NCBI RefSeq assembly: GCF_026191635.1
Contig: NZ_JAKRRW010000026.1
Coordinates: forward strand, 1 to 64,000
Length of the DNA: 64,000 nt
Reading direction: 5' to 3'
Origin: Photobacterium obscurum
Lineage (GTDB): Bacteria; Pseudomonadota; Gammaproteobacteria; Enterobacterales; Vibrionaceae
Shown: piece after piece, positions 45,550-54,762 of the stretch
How positions within the stretch are numbered: the first letter of the stretch is position 1
Layout of the letters: each line of letters opens with the position of its first letter
Notes under the pieces: generated by a model
Seen by the model: only the letters and a program-made list of their open reading frames with translations
Databases searched by the model: none
Told to the model about the DNA's origin: nothing
Made by a program: the position numbers and the translations under genes

Positions 45550-46629
45550 TTATTCTGCCAAGTTTGCCACTTCCGTTGCCGCCAGCATGAATGCCCCGGC
45601 GCCATAATCGATATTATGTTCAAACTTCACGTCGCGAGGATTAAAGGCCGGTAACTGTACCCAGCCAATCATGCCGTTGTCATGAATACAGCCTTGCAAT
45701 GCCTGCCAGGCTTTTTCGACAACAGGTAAATAAGTATCACGATCAAGCTGACCGTTATTTATTCCCCACGCCAAGCCGTAACAGAATAACGAAGTGGCAC
45801 TACTCTCCGGAGCCGGGAAACTTTCCGGGTCAAGCAAGCTGGTACGCCAAAAACCATCATCTTGCTGATATTTGATCACTTCGGCAGCAAGATTATTAAA
45901 CAATTCAAGGTAACGGCTGCGTTCAACATAGTCCTCGGGCATGCGTGCCATCAGACGCGGTACCGAAGCCAGCATCCAGCCGATACCGCGCGACCAGAAC
46001 ACCTTCTCGCCGTTAGCTTCGCGAAGCTCTGCCCCACCATCACCGAACTCATCACGGTACTTCTGGCCTAGCTCTGTTGGCATGTAACGGTAGTCACGGT
46101 AAAACAGGCCCGTTTCAGGATCGTAAAGATGATCAATCGCGTCCCAGAATGCCGTATTCATGTAATCGAGGTACTTGCGCTCGCCAGTCACTTTTGACAA
46201 AGCCGCAAAAGCAGGTGGTGCCATGAACAATGAGTCCACCCACCACCAGTCGCGATGGCCTGGTTTCGGCTCATCAAGCATAACATCAAACGCCTTAATG
46301 GTCGGCTCCAACGCTTCAGGGATGTTTATTGTTGGGTAGACATCCAGATAAGCTTGGGCACAAACATGGTCATCAGCAAAACGCGGAAATGCACCGGTCC
46401 GAAAACCTGTGTGCAGTGCGTAATTCATCACCCCGTCAAGGTATTCATTATCGTCAGTTGCCATCCATGCAGCAGATACACAAGACCAGAATACGCCTCT
46501 TTCCCAGTCCGTATCCTTGATAAAACGAGTCGCGCCACTGCGGCGAATTACAGAACGAGTCTGATTCGCGGCTTGGTAGCGATAGACACGTTTTAGCTGC
46601 TTTAGTACATGTTCTTTCGTTAATGTCAT
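45550..46629 (-). CDS. GH105/GH88-type unsaturated uronyl hydrolase
   Basis: 359 residues without a signal peptide, so cytosolic. 'FPRFADDHVCAQAYLDVY' (Asp86/Asp87) and 'HRDWWWVDSLFMAPPAFAAL' (Asp132) supply the two acidic residues used for vinyl-ether hydration in GH88/GH105. 'EKVFWSRGIGWMLASVPRLM' is the GH105-style motif; GH88 chondroitin enzymes usually read 'WARGQAW'. It should release the 4,5-unsaturated uronate from lyase products. The family is normally linked to rhamnogalacturonan or ulvan, so its use in a GalNAc locus is notable. TAGGTGATG before the ATG; the last gene of the operon, 11 bp after kduD. Confidence 0.88.
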   Translation of the reverse strand: MTLTKEHVLKQLKRVYRYQAANQTRSVIRRSGATRFIKDTDWERGVFWSCVSAAWMATDDNEYLDGVMNYALHTGFRTGAFPRFADDHVCAQAYLDVYPTINIPEALEPTIKAFDVMLDEPKPGHRDWWWVDSLFMAPPAFAALSKVTGERKYLDYMNTAFWDAIDHLYDPETGLFYRDYRYMPTELGQKYRDEFGDGGAELREANGEKVFWSRGIGWMLASVPRLMARMPEDYVERSRYLELFNNLAAEVIKYQQDDGFWRTSLLDPESFPAPESSATSLFCYGLAWGINNGQLDRDTYLPVVEKAWQALQGCIHDNGMIGWVQLPAFNPRDVKFEHNIDYGAGAFMLAATEVANLAE

Positions 46630-46640
46630 GTCATCACCTA

Positions 46641-47405
46641 TTAGCGAGCCAACCAGCCACCGTCAACAGCAAGGGTGTAACCCGTTACATAATCTGAAGC
46701 CGGAGAAGCCAGGAAGATAACAGGACCGGCCATATCAGATGGTAGCCCCCAGCGACCAGCAGGAATACGATCCAAGATGGCCTTGTTACGCTCTTGATCT
46801 TCACGCAGCGCCTGTGTGTTATTGGTTGCCATATAGCCCGGGGCGATAGCGTTCACAGTGATATTGTGTGGGGACAGTTCAGTAGCCAGTGCACGGGTAA
46901 TCCCCATGACCGCAGACTTGGATGCAGTGTAGGAAATAACACGGATACCGCCTTGGAAAGACAGCATAGAAGCAATGTTGATGATCTTGCCGCCATTGCC
47001 TTGCGCAATGAAGTGTTTAGCAACAGCTTGAGACAGGAAGACAACCGCTTTTTGATTAATGGCGATAACGTCATCCCAGTTATCATCCGAGAAATCCAGC
47101 AGGTCTTCACGACGAATAATACCGGCATTGTTTACCAGAATGTCAACACGACCCATTTCAGTCACCGCCTGGTCAACCAGTGCAGTCAGTGCTTTTTTGT
47201 TCGAGTCGTCGATAAGGTTGGCAGTGATGTAGTGGAACTTGCGGCCCAGCGCTTCAACTTTCTCGCGCGTTTCTTCAGCAGGGACATAACCGATACCCAG
47301 AATGTCAGCACCAGCCTGTGCCAGACCAACCGCCATGCCTTGACCAAGGCCTGTATCACAACCTGTAACGATGGCAACTTTACCTGATAAATCAAACATA
47401 TTCAT
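46641..47405 (-). CDS. kduD: 2-deoxy-D-gluconate 3-dehydrogenase / DKII reductase KduD
   Basis: Reduces 2,5-diketo-3-deoxygluconate to KDG with NADH. SDR family, 254 residues. 'VAIVTGCDTGLGQGMAVGLAQ' is the nucleotide-binding motif, 'NNAGIIRREDLLDFSDDNWD' the NNAG region, and 'IASMLSFQGGIRVISYTASKSAV' has the catalytic Ser, Tyr and Lys. 'GYMATNNTQALR' is typical of KduD. A second ATG two codons in (47399) is the form of many homologues. A strong hairpin separates it from kduI, so the last two genes may be expressed less. Confidence 0.93.
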   Translation of the reverse strand: MNMFDLSGKVAIVTGCDTGLGQGMAVGLAQAGADILGIGYVPAEETREKVEALGRKFHYITANLIDDSNKKALTALVDQAVTEMGRVDILVNNAGIIRREDLLDFSDDNWDDVIAINQKAVVFLSQAVAKHFIAQGNGGKIINIASMLSFQGGIRVISYTASKSAVMGITRALATELSPHNITVNAIAPGYMATNNTQALREDQERNKAILDRIPAGRWGLPSDMAGPVIFLASPASDYVTGYTLAVDGGWLAR

Positions 47406-47421
47406 TCGGAATTCCTAATTA

Positions 47422-47482
47422 AAAAGGCTGCGGTATGGCAGGCAGTGGACGAAACTGTTTTCGAGCCAATTGCCATACCGCA
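47422..47482 (-). terminator. Intra-operon terminator/attenuator hairpin between kduI and kduD
   Basis: TGCGGTATGGCA (47429-47440) and TGCCATACCGCA (47471-47482) form a perfect 12-bp stem with a 30-base loop. On the minus strand it is followed by GCCTTTTTAATT. It could partly end transcription before kduD. Confidence 0.75.
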
Positions 47483-47497
47483 AATTGAGAGAGAGGA

Positions 47498-48328
47498 TTA
47501 TTTCAGGTCGCTCATCGCAACATGGTCCATGTCATGGAAGGTCTGGTTTTCCCCTACCATGCTCCAGATAAAGGTGTAGGCTGCCGTCCCTACGCCAGAG
47601 TGAATTGACCAGCTCGGGCTAATTACCGCTTGCTCGTTACGGATGACAATATGGCGGGTTTCCTGTGGCTCGCCCATATAATGGAAAACGATGTTGTCGT
47701 CTTGCATGTTGAAGTACAGATACACTTCCATACGACGCTCATGAGTATGACAAGGCATGGTATTCCACAGGCTGCCCGGTGCCAGCTCAGTCAATCCCAT
47801 CAATAGCTGACAGGTAGGCAATACCGCTGGGTGCAGGTACTTATTAATAGTACGTACGTTGCAGTTTTCCTGGCTACCCAAGGTTTCAGGGGAGGCATCT
47901 TCACGGGTGATCTTGCGCGTTGGGTATGTCATGTGAGCAGGTGCGCTGTTGACATAGAAACGGGCTGGTTTTTCTGCCGACACACTTTCAAACTTAACGT
48001 CTTTGGCACCCTTGCCGACATAAATCGCTTCGCGAGTACCGATCTCATAGGTTTCGCCATCAACAATCACCAGCCCCGGCTCACCGATATTGATTGCACC
48101 TAACTCACGGCGTTCAAGGAAGAAATCAACGCCAATTTCCTTGCCGCCTTCAAGCGCTAATGCTTCGGTTGTCGGTACGGCGCCACCGACAATGATGCGG
48201 TCAATGTGGCTGTAGGTCAGGTTGATCTGGCCAGCCTGAAACATATCTTCAATCAGGAACTGCTCGCGCAGACCGGCAGTATCAAGTTGTTTGGCGTGTG
48301 CACTATGAATTGGTTGACGAATTTCCAT
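47498..48328 (-). CDS. kduI: 5-keto-4-deoxyuronate isomerase KduI
   Basis: Isomerises 4-deoxy-L-threo-5-hexosulose uronate to 2,5-diketo-3-deoxygluconate. 276 residues from the ATG at 48328 with AAGAGG upstream; the longer open frame lacks support. The cupin metal site is His194, His196 and Glu201 in 'MPCHTHERRMEVYLYF', matching E. coli KduI H196/H198/E203. 'MEIRQPIHSAHAKQLDTAGLR' is the normal start. With kduD it takes the unsaturated sugar freed by the cytosolic hydrolase to KDG. Lies 41 bp after agaA. Confidence 0.95.
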   Translation of the reverse strand: MEIRQPIHSAHAKQLDTAGLREQFLIEDMFQAGQINLTYSHIDRIIVGGAVPTTEALALEGGKEIGVDFFLERRELGAINIGEPGLVIVDGETYEIGTREAIYVGKGAKDVKFESVSAEKPARFYVNSAPAHMTYPTRKITREDASPETLGSQENCNVRTINKYLHPAVLPTCQLLMGLTELAPGSLWNTMPCHTHERRMEVYLYFNMQDDNIVFHYMGEPQETRHIVIRNEQAVISPSWSIHSGVGTAAYTFIWSMVGENQTFHDMDHVAMSDLK

Positions 48329-48369
48329 GTAAAACCTCTTATTCATTTGTTGTAGCAAGGGAGACAGCG

Positions 48370-49530
48370 CTATTTGGTCGCTTCGGTTTGATAGGCCCAC
48401 TCGCCTTTGATTAACGTGCCCTGCACTTGTAAATCTTCATTCATAACAGTGAGGCTGGCTTCCAATCCCTTGGCAATACTGCCAAGGCGGTGAGCAAGCC
48501 CGAGATAATTAGCCGGGACGGACGATGCCATCTGCACCGCTTCCCATTCAGGAACATGGCTTTCGAAAACCATGTTTCGCAGCGCCTGATCCAAGCTGCA
48601 GGTGCTGCCTGCCAGCGAGCCACAGGTCGTGCGCGCTTCGCCGTCAGTCACAGTGATGGTCTGCGCCCCTAGCAAGTATTCACCGTCATCAAGGCCACCA
48701 GCGCGCATGCAGTCGGTGATCAAGGCAATGCCCTGATACCCTTTCATTCGATAAGCGAGCTGCATCATGACCGGATTAACGTGAATACCGTCGGCAATCA
48801 GCTCGGCCAGCATGTCATGGTAGAGAACGGCGCCGCAGCACCCCGGCTCACGGTGGTGCAGGCCACGCATCCCATTAAACAGGTGAACTCCGCAGTCAGC
48901 GCCACGATGGAACGCCTCGGTGACCTGGTCAAACGTCGCATCGGTATGAGCGACCGATGTTTTAATCTGGTGTTCGGCAAGCCAGCTAATGGCTTCCATC
49001 GCCCCTTGCGCTTCCGGTGCCACGGCTGCCCGGATCAACGAATCACCGGCGGCTTGATGTAACTGCTCTAGCTCGCCAATAGTGGGAGATTTCAAATATG
49101 CCGGAGGATGAGAACCGCGATGTGGCTCGGTGAAATACGGGCCTTCCAGAAAACTACCCAATAGCTCGGCACCCTGCTGTTGCGGTTGCTCGGCAAAATG
49201 ACGAACCTGACGCAAAGCGTTGAGAATGTCGTCCCACGGCGCAGTCACGGTGGTGCCGACCCAGCCAACGACACCGGTTTGCGGCAAGGCATCAGCAATC
49301 TTCTGCAACGCAGCATCCGTTGCATCCATCACATCGGCGCCCTGGCGGCCATGAATATGGATATCAATAAAGCCCGGCATCAAAGACTGGCCTTCCAACC
49401 GGCTTACCGGGCAATCCGCTGGGAGCTCTGAAGTCAGTGCTTCAATTTTCCCGTCGGCAATCACCACTGCCGTATCCGTCACGATGCCTTGTGGGGTAAA
49501 CACGCGATCGGCGAGTAAGGCGTAACGCAT
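48370..49530 (-). CDS. agaA: N-acetylgalactosamine-6-phosphate deacetylase
   Basis: Removes acetate from GalNAc-6-phosphate. Amidohydrolase family, 386 residues. Metal and catalytic motifs: 'GFIDIHIHGRQGADVMD', 'SFLEGPYFTEPHRGSHP', 'TSVAHTDATFDQVTEAF', 'GVHLFNGMRGLHHREPG' and 'LITDCMRAGG'. NagA shares these features; the position between the AgaF PTS gene and the kdu genes favours AgaA. It starts two bases after the agaF stop. Cytosolic. Confidence 0.9.
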   Translation of the reverse strand: MRYALLADRVFTPQGIVTDTAVVIADGKIEALTSELPADCPVSRLEGQSLMPGFIDIHIHGRQGADVMDATDAALQKIADALPQTGVVGWVGTTVTAPWDDILNALRQVRHFAEQPQQQGAELLGSFLEGPYFTEPHRGSHPPAYLKSPTIGELEQLHQAAGDSLIRAAVAPEAQGAMEAISWLAEHQIKTSVAHTDATFDQVTEAFHRGADCGVHLFNGMRGLHHREPGCCGAVLYHDMLAELIADGIHVNPVMMQLAYRMKGYQGIALITDCMRAGGLDDGEYLLGAQTITVTDGEARTTCGSLAGSTCSLDQALRNMVFESHVPEWEAVQMASSVPANYLGLAHRLGSIAKGLEASLTVMNEDLQVQGTLIKGEWAYQTEATK

Positions 49531-49532
49531 AG

Positions 49533-49976
49533 TTATAGTCCGTCTTCACATTCAGCAACTGGCTCTGGCGCCATGACAGCTTCCAGCTCTTTGCGCATGT
49601 CCTGCATGCAAGAAGTGCCAATCTCTAACAATGTCTCAACCAGCTCCTGCAAGCTGACTCCGTCTCGCTCGAACGCCGCATTGGCAATCATTGGCAGGTT
49701 GGCGCCGCCAATCAGCTCGACATTTTGCGTATCCATCATGATTGACAGTGCGCGGTTACACGGTGAGCCACCCGGAATATCAGTCAGAAATAGCACCCCT
49801 TCACCCGAATCAACCTGCTTGGACGCCTGGCGAAGTTGTATTTCCAATTCCTCTGTCGACATTGACTCTACAAAATCAATAAATTCCATTTGGTCTTGTT
49901 CGCCCGCAATCGCCTGAACCGCCGACTGCATGCCTGATGCGAAATGAATATGACCCGAAACAACAATACCAATCAT
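49533..49976 (-). CDS. agaF: PTS mannose-family IIA component AgaF
   Basis: 147 residues. His9 in 'IGIVVSGHIHFASGMQSAV' is the phosphorylation site that takes phosphate from HPr. 'GVLFLTDIPGGSPCNRA' is the usual second motif. It passes phosphate to AgaV. AAGGA before the ATG, after a GC-rich intercistronic hairpin. Confidence 0.9.
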   Translation of the reverse strand: MIGIVVSGHIHFASGMQSAVQAIAGEQDQMEFIDFVESMSTEELEIQLRQASKQVDSGEGVLFLTDIPGGSPCNRALSIMMDTQNVELIGGANLPMIANAAFERDGVSLQELVETLLEIGTSCMQDMRKELEAVMAPEPVAECEDGL

Positions 49977-49992
49977 CTGAAAATCCTTGATA

Positions 49993-50013
49993 AGGGGGGA
50001 GTACCTCCCCCCT
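49993..50013 (-). other. GC-rich intercistronic hairpin agaE-agaF
   Basis: AGGGGGGAG and CTCCCCCCT pair fully (9 bp) around a 3-base loop. No T-run follows on the minus strand, so mRNA processing or protection of the 3' end of the agaE message is more likely than termination. Confidence 0.7.
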
Positions 50014-50034
50014 GAACTATCTAAACGTAATTAC

Positions 50035-50928
50035 TTAAAGAATGCCGAGGAAGTGGCCGACAACACCGGCAGCAAGGGTTGAGAAAATCAACACCGGCGG
50101 TTTCGCCCAGAAGCCCGTTCCTTTCACCATCTTGAGCATGAAGAACACCAAGGCCAGCGGCAGAATGTTCGGCATCACCTTGTCGAACAAGGCACTTTGC
50201 AGTTCAACGACCTTCCCTCCCAGTTCGAGCGAGGCCGTGGTCTGCACCCGAATGAAAGTGGCCGATAGCGCCCCGATAACAAAGATACCCATGATGTTGG
50301 CCGCTTTTGCCAGCTTCTCTGTGGCATCGCTCATGTTGACCATCGCAGCGGTACCCGCCTTGTAGCCCATGAACATCAAGCCGAAGTACACGGCAAAGTG
50401 AACAACCTGGTACAGGAAGAAGAACACAAACGGACCGGCAATCGAGCCTTCCATTGCAATCGACGCCCCTAGCGCCAGTGTCAGCGGCATCAGGGTCATG
50501 TGGTCGATCGCATCACCGATACCACCCGTTGGCCCCATGCCCGCCACTTTCATGACATTAACCGTTGATGGTTTTTCTTTGTTCTCTTCCATTGCGATGG
50601 CAGTACCAAGCAGGAAAGTGAACAGTTTTGGACTCGCATTGAAGAACTGAAGATGGTTCTTTAACGCTTTCGCCAGGTCACGTTTATTGTCACCGTGGAT
50701 CTTTTTCAGTGCCGGGATGATGGAGTAAGCAAAACCACCCGCCTGCATACGTTCGAAGTTGAAGTTACCTTCCATGAACAGACCACGTAGCGCACAAATC
50801 CAAAGATCTTTTTTCGAGATCACTTTACGTGGTGTGGTGTCTTCGTATGAATCAATATCATCAACCAGACTTTCATGAACCTTGGTGTTTTTACCGGCTA
50901 AAGTGCCTGCTGTGATATCAGATGCCAT
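50035..50928 (-). CDS. agaE: PTS mannose-family IID component AgaE
   Basis: 297 residues. The IID type is shown by 'LWICALRGLFMEGNFNFERMQAGGFAYSIIPAL', 'MKVAGMGPTGGIGDAIDHMTLMPL' and C-terminal membrane helices (about 175-297). Together with AgaW it forms the membrane channel. It overlaps agaW by 11 bp. An N-terminal extension of about 35 residues precedes the conserved part. Confidence 0.92.
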   Translation of the reverse strand: MASDITAGTLAGKNTKVHESLVDDIDSYEDTTPRKVISKKDLWICALRGLFMEGNFNFERMQAGGFAYSIIPALKKIHGDNKRDLAKALKNHLQFFNASPKLFTFLLGTAIAMEENKEKPSTVNVMKVAGMGPTGGIGDAIDHMTLMPLTLALGASIAMEGSIAGPFVFFFLYQVVHFAVYFGLMFMGYKAGTAAMVNMSDATEKLAKAANIMGIFVIGALSATFIRVQTTASLELGGKVVELQSALFDKVMPNILPLALVFFMLKMVKGTGFWAKPPVLIFSTLAAGVVGHFLGIL

Positions 50929-51688
50929 CTTCGAATTCCTCTACTTGTTGGTTGTTAGAAGTTCCATTATTTCCACTGAAGAAGTAGTACAGTGCTGCCG
51001 CTGAAGCACCCAGAATTGCGACGGCCATAATTGGTAGCTTGAGGTAGGTTGTCATCACGAAACCAATGAAGAACACGCCAGCCACTTCTTTCGACCACAT
51101 GATTTTAAGCAGCATCGCGAAACCAATTGCCGGTACCATCTTGGCGCCAATACCCAGGCCTTCCAGCAACACTTTCGGTGCGTTTTCATCAATCCAGCTT
51201 GCCGCATGCTCACCGAAGTAAACCGTTACGAAGGCAACCAGCGCGTACATCAAAGAACGTAACGAAATGGTGGTGATAAGCAGTCGGTCGATCCCCGCAG
51301 AATCCCCGGTTTCTGCGAATTTGTCCGCTTTGCCCATGGTGAAAGACGTCAGAGCAAAGAAGCCGATAACCAACATCTGCATCAGTACCGCAATCGGCAT
51401 ACCGACACCCATTGCAACCTCTGGTGATTGACCCGTCATTACAGCAAAAGCAACGGCAGCAATCGTACCCATGGTCACATCTGGCGGCTGAGCACCGGCG
51501 TTAGGCACCAAGCCCAACCAGGCAAGTTCCAGGGTGGCACCTGCAATCAAACCAATTTGCATATCGCCCATGATCAGGCCGACAACCGGGCCAGTAATGA
51601 GCGGACGGTGGATGTTCAACGCGACATCGTATTTATCGATACCACAGAAGAACGCCCATACTGCGACCAGCGTAGCTTCAAAAAACAT
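50918..51688 (-). CDS. agaW: PTS mannose-family IIC component AgaW
   Basis: 256 residues with many hydrophobic helices. 'RPLITGPVVGLIMGDMQIGLIAGATLELAWLGLVPNAGAQPPDV' in pieces is the IIC signature. It carries sugar through the inner membrane with AgaE. AAGGA before the ATG. In streptococci, related IIC/IID proteins import unsaturated glycosaminoglycan disaccharides, which may be the function here. Confidence 0.92.
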   Translation of the reverse strand: MFFEATLVAVWAFFCGIDKYDVALNIHRPLITGPVVGLIMGDMQIGLIAGATLELAWLGLVPNAGAQPPDVTMGTIAAVAFAVMTGQSPEVAMGVGMPIAVLMQMLVIGFFALTSFTMGKADKFAETGDSAGIDRLLITTISLRSLMYALVAFVTVYFGEHAASWIDENAPKVLLEGLGIGAKMVPAIGFAMLLKIMWSKEVAGVFFIGFVMTTYLKLPIMAVAILGASAAALYYFFSGNNGTSNNQQVEEFEDGI

Positions 51689-51725
51689 GATTTATTCCTT
51701 TTTTAAATCTCTGTTTATAGTGGGT

Positions 51726-51750
51726 ATGACGTGGCTTACGCCGACGTCAT
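51726..51750 (-). other. Hairpin around the agaV stop codon
   Basis: ATGACGT-GGC and GCC-ACGTCAT arms enclose the TAA of agaV. No T-run; a possible mRNA processing or stability element. Confidence 0.45.
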
Positions 51751-52236
51751 GGCAAGTTCAAGAACATTAACAGGGGTTTGATCGGGAGTGTTTTGCACGG
51801 TGCAAGTCACACCACGCTCAACCATACGTTCAAACGCCTTCAAGTCTTTGTCATCAACCGAAACCGTCTTAGCGATCTGGCGTTTGCCTTCATGGAAGTG
51901 CATGTTGCCGACATTGCAGTGAGTCAGCGGCACGCCTCCCTCAACCAGTCGGGCAACGTCTTCCGGGCTGTTACACAGAATGAAAATCTTCTGTTTCGGG
52001 GACGCTTTGTGGATGACATCGATCGTTTTTTGAATTGAGAAAAAACGAACCGCATATTCGCCGCCGGCCGATGCTTTCATACCCGCTTGCATAAAGGCGG
52101 CATTCGGCCCCTCTGCGGCTTCATCATTGGCGACAAGGATTAAATTGGCTTCTGTGTGTTTACCCCAAGTAATACGGATCTGACCGTGTAACAAACGCTC
52201 GTCAATTCGGGTCCAAACAATGTTAGGTGCAGTCAT
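51736..52236 (-). CDS. agaV: PTS mannose-family IIB component AgaV
   Basis: 166 residues from the ATG at 52236 with AGGTAG upstream; the longer frame to 52290 overlaps agaS. 'NIVWTRIDERLLHGQIRITW' holds the phosphorylated His17. 'GGVPLTHCNVGNMHFHEGKRQIAKTVSVDD' is very close to enteric AgaV. It hands phosphate to the incoming sugar at the AgaW/AgaE channel. Confidence 0.92.
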   Translation of the reverse strand: MTAPNIVWTRIDERLLHGQIRITWGKHTEANLILVANDEAAEGPNAAFMQAGMKASAGGEYAVRFFSIQKTIDVIHKASPKQKIFILCNSPEDVARLVEGGVPLTHCNVGNMHFHEGKRQIAKTVSVDDKDLKAFERMVERGVTCTVQNTPDQTPVNVLELAMTSA

Positions 52237-52252
52237 ATGAGTTCTACCTGTT

Positions 52253-53416
52253 CTATTTATTAAAGTTATGGATAGTGACACCTTGTACAACCCGGTTTAC
52301 TTCACCGGTAGGACAAGGATTATCAGGAGTGTTACCCAGAGCCAATGCACGGTGGAACGCATAGATCTGGGCAAAAATAATGTACGGGAATAGGAGTTCG
52401 ATATCGGTGGCGGTTTCCATTGCCGGGACATGCCAGTAATCGCCATTCGTCACTTGTTCATCAAGTTGTGCGGTAACAGCAATAACCTTGCTCGCAATCT
52501 TGTCGCGGCGTAGCTCACTTAACAGGTCGAGATCATATTGACGGGTATATGGGTCGTTCGAGATATACACCACAATAAGGGTCTCGCTATCAACGATAGA
52601 CTTAGGACCATGGCGGAAACCAAGTGGAGAATCATACGTCGCCACGACCTTACCGGCAGTCAGTTCAAGTAACTTCAATGCTGATTCCTGAGCCAAACCT
52701 TGCAAGCCACCGCTACCCAGGTAAATTACCCGGCTTATATCGAGTGTTGCTATATTACTGAAAGGTATATTAATTTCTTTGACCAGCCCCTCAGAACATA
52801 AGCAAAACCTTTCAATCTCTTTCGAATGGTCATTTTTTAAGTCGATAACCGAAAAGGCAGCCAGCATCATCGAAGAGAAGCTGGAGGTCATGGCAAAGGA
52901 CTGATCATTCGTCTCTTCTGGCATTAGCAGCGCAAAGCAGCGACTATCACCAACGCTGTTGTTATACAGCTTTCCGTTACCGTTGCAGGTCAGCACCAAG
53001 TGGTAACAGTTAGTCAGGCACTGATTGGCCAGTTCGACTGCCGCCACACTCTCGGGGCTATTGCCCGAGCGAGCAAAGGAAACCAGCAAGGTCGGTAAAT
53101 CTTCGGCGAAATACTGATAGGGATTCGAGACCAGATCGGTTGTCGCAACGGCTTCAACTCGTCGCCCCGTCTTTTCAGCCAAAGCCGGTGCCAGCGCACG
53201 GCCAGCAAACGCCGATGTACCAGCCCCAGTCATGACAATGCGTAGATCCTGGTGCGCCAGCACCTTATCCATGAAAGCTTCAATTGCAGGAAAGCATTCA
53301 CGGAAAGTCGCCTGAGTTTTGCGCCAGCATGATGGCTGCTGCTCAACTTCTTTTGCTGTCCAGAAAGCACTCAGCTGTTCCAGCTCTTGCTCTGAGTAGC
53401 CCAGATATTGGTTCAT
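52253..53416 (-). CDS. agaS: D-galactosamine-6-phosphate deaminase/isomerase AgaS
   Basis: Converts galactosamine-6-phosphate to tagatose-6-phosphate and ammonia. 387 residues with two SIS domains: 'RIVMTGAGTSAFAGRALAPAL', 'LLVSFARSGNSPESVAAVEL' and 'YLGSGGLQGLAQESALKLLELTAGKV' are typical. AAGAGG before the ATG. Third gene of the aga operon after agaR and agaZ, 10 bp from agaZ. No agaI-type gene is present, which agrees with AgaS being the true deaminase. Confidence 0.93.
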   Translation of the reverse strand: MNQYLGYSEQELEQLSAFWTAKEVEQQPSCWRKTQATFRECFPAIEAFMDKVLAHQDLRIVMTGAGTSAFAGRALAPALAEKTGRRVEAVATTDLVSNPYQYFAEDLPTLLVSFARSGNSPESVAAVELANQCLTNCYHLVLTCNGNGKLYNNSVGDSRCFALLMPEETNDQSFAMTSSFSSMMLAAFSVIDLKNDHSKEIERFCLCSEGLVKEINIPFSNIATLDISRVIYLGSGGLQGLAQESALKLLELTAGKVVATYDSPLGFRHGPKSIVDSETLIVVYISNDPYTRQYDLDLLSELRRDKIASKVIAVTAQLDEQVTNGDYWHVPAMETATDIELLFPYIIFAQIYAFHRALALGNTPDNPCPTGEVNRVVQGVTIHNFNK

Positions 53417-53426
53417 GTTGTACCTC

Positions 53427-54713
53427 TTAACCTTTATTTAGTTTGCAGGCTTTCGCATAGCTACGAAGTACCTGACGAATTTTGTCGAGAACCAAAGCCT
53501 TAGGCTCAGACTCAATCAGCCCTGCACGAACCGCTTGGAACTGTTCAGGCAAATACTGACTTAATAGGGGAAGTGGAATGCCAGTACGGGATAAGTTGGC
53601 AAACAATGTTTCCTGCGCGCGGTGAATTTGTTCATCCGGCCAGTAATAGCGAATGCGGTCACTGAAGCTATAGCAACGGGCAAAGCGCTGCTGGTGTTCG
53701 TCACCGTGGTAGTATTTGTTCCAATAATCAGGGGCATTGCACATCTGCTGCTCGATCATTTCTCGTAAGTTCGAGCAATGAGCCTTGGCAACAATTTCTT
53801 CTTCGACATCACAAAGATTGAACAGCGCTTCTCGCATGGCAAAAGTCAGGGCCGGGCCAACTTTTAAGATGGCAAAATGTCCTTCGACCAACGCCTGATA
53901 CGCTTTGTCGGTCTGATAGTCCGTAGAATGGGCTTCAAAGATAAGATGATCATAGCCATCAACGACACGGCTCAGTGACTGCGCTTTCTCCGGGCAGTAA
54001 TCAATAACCCCGGTATGGTCAAACTCGACACCCGGCTGGACAACCAACCCGATAACTCGATGCCAGCAATCAGCAACACCTGCATTCTCGAAAGCGGATT
54101 TATGGCATTCGATAGTTTCTTGCGCAGCTTGCGGTGACGTCACTTCCAGTTCATTAAGTTCTTCTGCCGCACCACCTGGTACTGGAACTTCGGTACCGAT
54201 AACATAGGTAATATCGCTGTGACCAAAAGTTGATAGCGCCGTTTTTTCTGCAATTTTAGCGAGCCTTGCCGCACGTTCGGCGACAATGTCATCTGATAGC
54301 GGTATAGGGTCGCCCTGGCAAGACATGCTGCAATCAAGGTGAATTTTCTTGAAACCAGCCGCAACATAAGCAGCAATCAGATCATCTGCATTACGCATGG
54401 CTTGATCGGCATCGAGTGCCTGCCAGCGATTTGGCCCAAGGTGATCACCGCCAAGAATGAGTTTTTCAGTGGGGAATTGAAGCAATTCCGCCATCTCCAA
54501 TACGAAATTTCGAAAGTCCACAGGCGTCATGCCTGTATAACCGCCAAATTGATCGACCTGATTGGAGGTAGCTTCAATTAATAATAGAGAATCGTCGCTC
54601 AACGCCTGCTTGAGAGCGGCTTCAATCACCAGAGGGTGTGCGGAACAGACGGAATAAATACCGTTTTGTTCACCTGCCTTATGGCGTTGAACGAGATTTT
54701 GAAGGGTGTTCAT
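53427..54713 (-). CDS. agaZ: Tagatose-1,6-bisphosphate aldolase, non-catalytic subunit AgaZ
   Basis: 428 residues, AgaZ/KbaZ/GatZ family: 'LIEATSNQVDQFGGYTGMTP', 'LILGGDHLGPNRWQALDADQAM', 'KIHLDCSMSCQGDPIPLSDD' and 'LKVGPALTFAMREALFNL'. It stabilises and activates the class II aldolase AgaY, which here is encoded 27 kb away rather than in the same operon. GGAG precedes the ATG. Context favours AgaZ over GatZ. Confidence 0.92.
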   Translation of the reverse strand: MNTLQNLVQRHKAGEQNGIYSVCSAHPLVIEAALKQALSDDSLLLIEATSNQVDQFGGYTGMTPVDFRNFVLEMAELLQFPTEKLILGGDHLGPNRWQALDADQAMRNADDLIAAYVAAGFKKIHLDCSMSCQGDPIPLSDDIVAERAARLAKIAEKTALSTFGHSDITYVIGTEVPVPGGAAEELNELEVTSPQAAQETIECHKSAFENAGVADCWHRVIGLVVQPGVEFDHTGVIDYCPEKAQSLSRVVDGYDHLIFEAHSTDYQTDKAYQALVEGHFAILKVGPALTFAMREALFNLCDVEEEIVAKAHCSNLREMIEQQMCNAPDYWNKYYHGDEHQQRFARCYSFSDRIRYYWPDEQIHRAQETLFANLSRTGIPLPLLSQYLPEQFQAVRAGLIESEPKALVLDKIRQVLRSYAKACKLNKG

Positions 54714-54762
54714 GTACTAACTCCACAATCCACATCTGAAATGCTGTTATGGAGTTAGCTGG

